The notes below the pieces were generated by a model. The model had not been told where the DNA came from. It ran no database searches and was given only the letters and a program-made list of their open reading frames with translations. From Leeuwenhoekiella marinoflava DSM 3653 (GTDB lineage Bacteria; Bacteroidota; Bacteroidia; Flavobacteriales; Flavobacteriaceae), in the NCBI RefSeq assembly GCF_900129005.1, contig NZ_FQUN01000006.1:124001-188000 (forward strand): 64,000 bases of DNA. The letters are read 5' to 3'. Of this stretch, positions 61,390 to 64,000 are shown piece after piece. Numbering within the stretch: position 1 is the stretch's first letter; the number at the start of each line of letters is the position of its first letter. A program made the position numbers and the translations under genes.

Positions 61390-63663
61390 ATGAAACAAAC
61401 CAACCATCAGTTTTACGACTTCCTAGATTTCGAAATCGATTTAGATAACGATAAAAAGGATTCTCGACTTTGGAAAGCATGTAAGCCTACTGATATAGCT
61501 TCCTATGGTTTAGGAGTGGTTCTAACAATACCGTTTCAATGTCAAAAAAGGTCTAATGATATTGAAGCAGACTTGACTGTTGCAAGAAAAACGTATAAGG
61601 TTTATTTAAGAGCTTATGGTTCTAAAATACTAAGACTTTGTATAGGATTTGATGCAGTAATTTCAGAGAGTTCTGAGATGATTCAAATGGCAGATGCTAT
61701 AAATGAGGTTGCATTGTTTTATGAAATCGATGGTGATACTTGGATTGTGATTGATAGAAATGGTGAAACACGCGCAAAAATAGATTTATCAGATTGTGCA
61801 ATCGATTACTGGAGTGATTTATTACCTGCACCACAAGAAACATTTGAAGCCACTTTATATCCTGATGGTAAAAAAGAGGTTGTAATAAGTGGGCACGATC
61901 AGTTTTTCCCTGCTAGAGTAGATGCAATGCCTTTAGCATTTATAGAGAAGAATGGGAAACCTCATAGTGCAACACTTTCATTTGAATCAACAGCCGATGA
62001 AAAATTTGTAGGAACGGGTGAGCGATTTTCAAAATTAGACTTATCTGGACGTACATTTCAGCTAAAAAATCAAGATGGCCAAGGTGTAAATAACAAGCGA
62101 ACATATAAAAATGTTCCCTTTTATCTATCTAGTGAGCTGTATGGTTTGTTTTTGCATACTTCTGCTTATTGTAAATTTTCAATGGCCGATTTTTCTACAC
62201 GTTCGGTTCAGATTTATACAGAAGAACCTGTTTTAGATCTATTTCTAATAGGTGATGCTTCACCGGAGCGTATAATATACCGTTACAAACAACTTACTGG
62301 TTTTCCAGAAGTTCCTCCTATTTGGAGTTTTGGGATTTGGATGAGTCGCATGACTTATTTTTCAGAAGAAGAAGTAATTGAAATTTGTGACAGACTTAGA
62401 GAAGAGAAATTTCCTTGTGATGTTATCCATTTAGATACGGGTTGGTTTGAAACGGACTGGCTTTGTGAATGGAAATTTAATTCTGAAAGATTTCCTGACC
62501 CAAAAGCTTTTATTTCAAAATTGAATAAAAGAGGATTTCGCTTAAGTCTCTGGCAGATGCCCTATATCTCAGAAAATGCGCAACAGTTTAAAGAAGCTAC
62601 TGAGAACAAATATATAGGCGTAGCCTTGAATACACCTAAAGAGAAGGGTTCTAACTTTAGTAATCTTGATTATGCTGGTACAATAGATTTTACCTATCCC
62701 AAGGCTGTTAAATGGTATCAAGATCTACTCCAAGAGTTATTCGATATGGGAGTGAGTGCCATTAAAACAGATTTTGGTGAAGAGATTCATATGAATGCTG
62801 AATATCATGGAATGCCACCCGAGCTTTTAAATAATCTTTATGGTCTTCTTTATCAAAAGGCAGCTTACGAGATTACAAAATCTGCTAGAGGTGAAGGTAT
62901 TATCTGGGCAAGAGCTGGCTGGTCTGGCTGCCAACGATATCCAATACACTGGGGAGGAGATGCAGCAGCCTCTTGGGAAGGTATGGCAGGTTCATTAAAG
63001 GGCGGACTTCATTTGGGACTCTCCGGATTTGGTTTTTGGAGCCATGATGTTCCGGGTTTCCACGGAGTGCCTAATTTTATGAATTCAGTAATACCTGATG
63101 ATTTGTATGTAAGGTGGACGCAGTTTGGTGTTTTCACTTCACATATTAGGTACCACGGTACTTCAAAAAGAGAGCCTTATTTCTACCCTAATATTTCTGG
63201 TATTGTAAGAAAGTGGTGGCAATTGCGATATGCATTAATTCCTTATTTATTAGAGCAGAGTAAGGCTTGTATGACTTCAGGATATCCCGTATTAAGAGCT
63301 CTTTTAATGCATCATCCAGATGATGTTATGTGTTGGCATATTGATGATCAATATTATCTAGGATCTGATTTTTTAGTGGCTCCAATTATGAATTCTGAAA
63401 ATTCACGAAATATCTATTTGCCAGAAGGAGAATGGGTTAACTTTTTCACAGGAACCGAATATCACGGAACACAATGGATTAAAAATTTTGAAACCAACTT
63501 ACAGGACATGCCAGTATGGATAAGAAAAGGAAGTTCTATTCCTTTGTATACAAACGAAGTAAGTTGTACAGATGAAATGAATTTAGATACCACAATATCC
63601 CTTGAAGTTGATTCAGATTTTAAAGGAATTTGGCAGTATTTGAAAATTGAAGATTCTAACTAA
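61390..63663 (+). CDS. GH31 alpha-xylosidase-like glycosidase
   Basis: This 757-residue enzyme belongs to the YicI branch of family GH31. An N-terminal beta-sandwich (KFVGTGERFSKLDLSGRTFQ) precedes the barrel. The nucleophile Asp 461 lies in IKTDFGEEI and the acid/base Asp 524 in WGGDAAASWEGMAG. Other signatures are IWSFGIWMSRMTYFSEEEVI, CDVIHLDTGWFETDWLCEWK and GFGFWSHDVPGFHGVPN. No signal peptide is visible, so it is probably cytoplasmic and acts on imported oligosaccharides; alpha-1,6-xylose on xyloglucan pieces is the usual YicI substrate. It is followed 24 bp later by a PhyH dioxygenase gene. Confidence 0.9.
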   Translation: MKQTNHQFYDFLDFEIDLDNDKKDSRLWKACKPTDIASYGLGVVLTIPFQCQKRSNDIEADLTVARKTYKVYLRAYGSKILRLCIGFDAVISESSEMIQMADAINEVALFYEIDGDTWIVIDRNGETRAKIDLSDCAIDYWSDLLPAPQETFEATLYPDGKKEVVISGHDQFFPARVDAMPLAFIEKNGKPHSATLSFESTADEKFVGTGERFSKLDLSGRTFQLKNQDGQGVNNKRTYKNVPFYLSSELYGLFLHTSAYCKFSMADFSTRSVQIYTEEPVLDLFLIGDASPERIIYRYKQLTGFPEVPPIWSFGIWMSRMTYFSEEEVIEICDRLREEKFPCDVIHLDTGWFETDWLCEWKFNSERFPDPKAFISKLNKRGFRLSLWQMPYISENAQQFKEATENKYIGVALNTPKEKGSNFSNLDYAGTIDFTYPKAVKWYQDLLQELFDMGVSAIKTDFGEEIHMNAEYHGMPPELLNNLYGLLYQKAAYEITKSARGEGIIWARAGWSGCQRYPIHWGGDAAASWEGMAGSLKGGLHLGLSGFGFWSHDVPGFHGVPNFMNSVIPDDLYVRWTQFGVFTSHIRYHGTSKREPYFYPNISGIVRKWWQLRYALIPYLLEQSKACMTSGYPVLRALLMHHPDDVMCWHIDDQYYLGSDFLVAPIMNSENSRNIYLPEGEWVNFFTGTEYHGTQWIKNFETNLQDMPVWIRKGSSIPLYTNEVSCTDEMNLDTTISLEVDSDFKGIWQYLKIEDSN

Positions 63664-63687
63664 AGTATCACTTATAAATTATTAATT

Positions 63688-64000
63688 ATGAATACGATAA
63701 TATCTGATAATCAATTAAAACAGTACGATGAAGAAGGTTTTTGCATCTTAAAGAATGTAATACCACAAGAACTTTTAGAGCGTTTGCGAGATGAATGTCA
63801 ACGCTTTATAAAGGAAAAAGATGATGAGATGGACAAGAAGGGGATAGAGGTTGATGAGATTAATCATAAAGGGAAACGTTATTTTATTGCCTTACGCTAT
63901 AAAGATAGTGAGACGATGCAGGATCTTATTTTTGGTAAAGAGATGGAAGAGATCGTCAACAAGGTTTTAGGAGACGAAGCGTACTTATTTCTAGAACAAT
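63688..64000 (+). CDS. phytanoyl-CoA dioxygenase (PhyH) family protein, 3' end outside window
   Basis: Only the first 104 codons are in the window. The start NTIISDNQLKQYDEEGFCIL, then KNVIPQELLERLRDECQRFI, is the typical opening of PhyH-type Fe(II)/2-oxoglutarate-dependent dioxygenases. The HxD...H metal ligands would come later. It follows the GH31 gene by 24 bp in the same direction, so it belongs to the glycan operon, but its substrate cannot be told. Confidence 0.8.
   Translation, partial: MNTIISDNQLKQYDEEGFCILKNVIPQELLERLRDECQRFIKEKDDEMDKKGIEVDEINHKGKRYFIALRYKDSETMQDLIFGKEMEEIVNKVLGDEAYLFLEQ

Overview
The window is chromosomal DNA from a member of the Bacteroidota, most likely a marine or plant-polymer-degrading Flavobacteriaceae. 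The evidence is the low G+C content, promoters of the TAnnTTTG type, a DUF5686 outer-membrane protein, pectin and plant-glycan enzymes, DUF4202 and DUF6503-like genes, and remnants of IS66 and IS1595 elements of the kind common in this phylum. I see no tRNA, rRNA or CRISPR array.

Layout. (1) 1-3737 is the end of a pectin-utilisation locus: two CE8 pectinesterases (the first cut by the window edge), a PL10 pectate lyase, and a chimeric ORF joining the N-terminus of an alpha/beta-hydrolase esterase to the C-terminal half of a GH95 fucosidase. (2) 4052-12453 is a small secreted protein of unknown function, a tripartite RND efflux operon (adaptor, pump, outer-membrane channel), an AraC-type regulator and a divergent SDR protein. 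An identical 13-mer lies before the small protein, the efflux operon and the regulator gene and is the probable operator. (3) 12454-13591 is gene-free: a truncated AraC fragment, a decayed IS66 remnant, and a palindrome-rich stretch with six helically phased CCACA boxes. (4) 13592-25040 is mostly housekeeping: DUF5686 protein, SmpB, two lipoproteins, CsbD, PabB, a Crp/Fnr regulator, YebC, an MscS channel and glycogen synthase.

(5) 25074-51212 is a nitrate assimilation and molybdenum-cofactor island. Nitrate probably crosses the outer membrane through a porin (41105) and the inner membrane through NarK (33441). It is reduced by a fused nitrate reductase (35020) coupled to an unusual rubredoxin protein (38538), and nitrite is reduced to ammonium by NirBD (27324, 29855). 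CobA (40048) feeds siroheme. A NarX/NarL-like pair (30831, 32635) probably senses nitrate or nitrite. A nine-gene minus-strand cluster (moeA, modE-like, mobA, moaD, moeB, moaE, moaCB, moaA, plus a gene remnant) makes the Mo cofactor. A shared palindrome, ANGTATnnATACNT, sits at the nirB, narK and porin promoters; in the first two it abuts the -7 box at exactly the same offset.

(6) 51334-64000 is a second glycan-degradation region: GH30, a giant AsmA-like protein, a core-deleted IS1595 transposase, an AraC regulator, a beta-helix enzyme fused to a mutarotase-like domain, a GH31 alpha-xylosidase and the start of a PhyH dioxygenase. No SusC/SusD pair and no molybdate transporter lie in the window.
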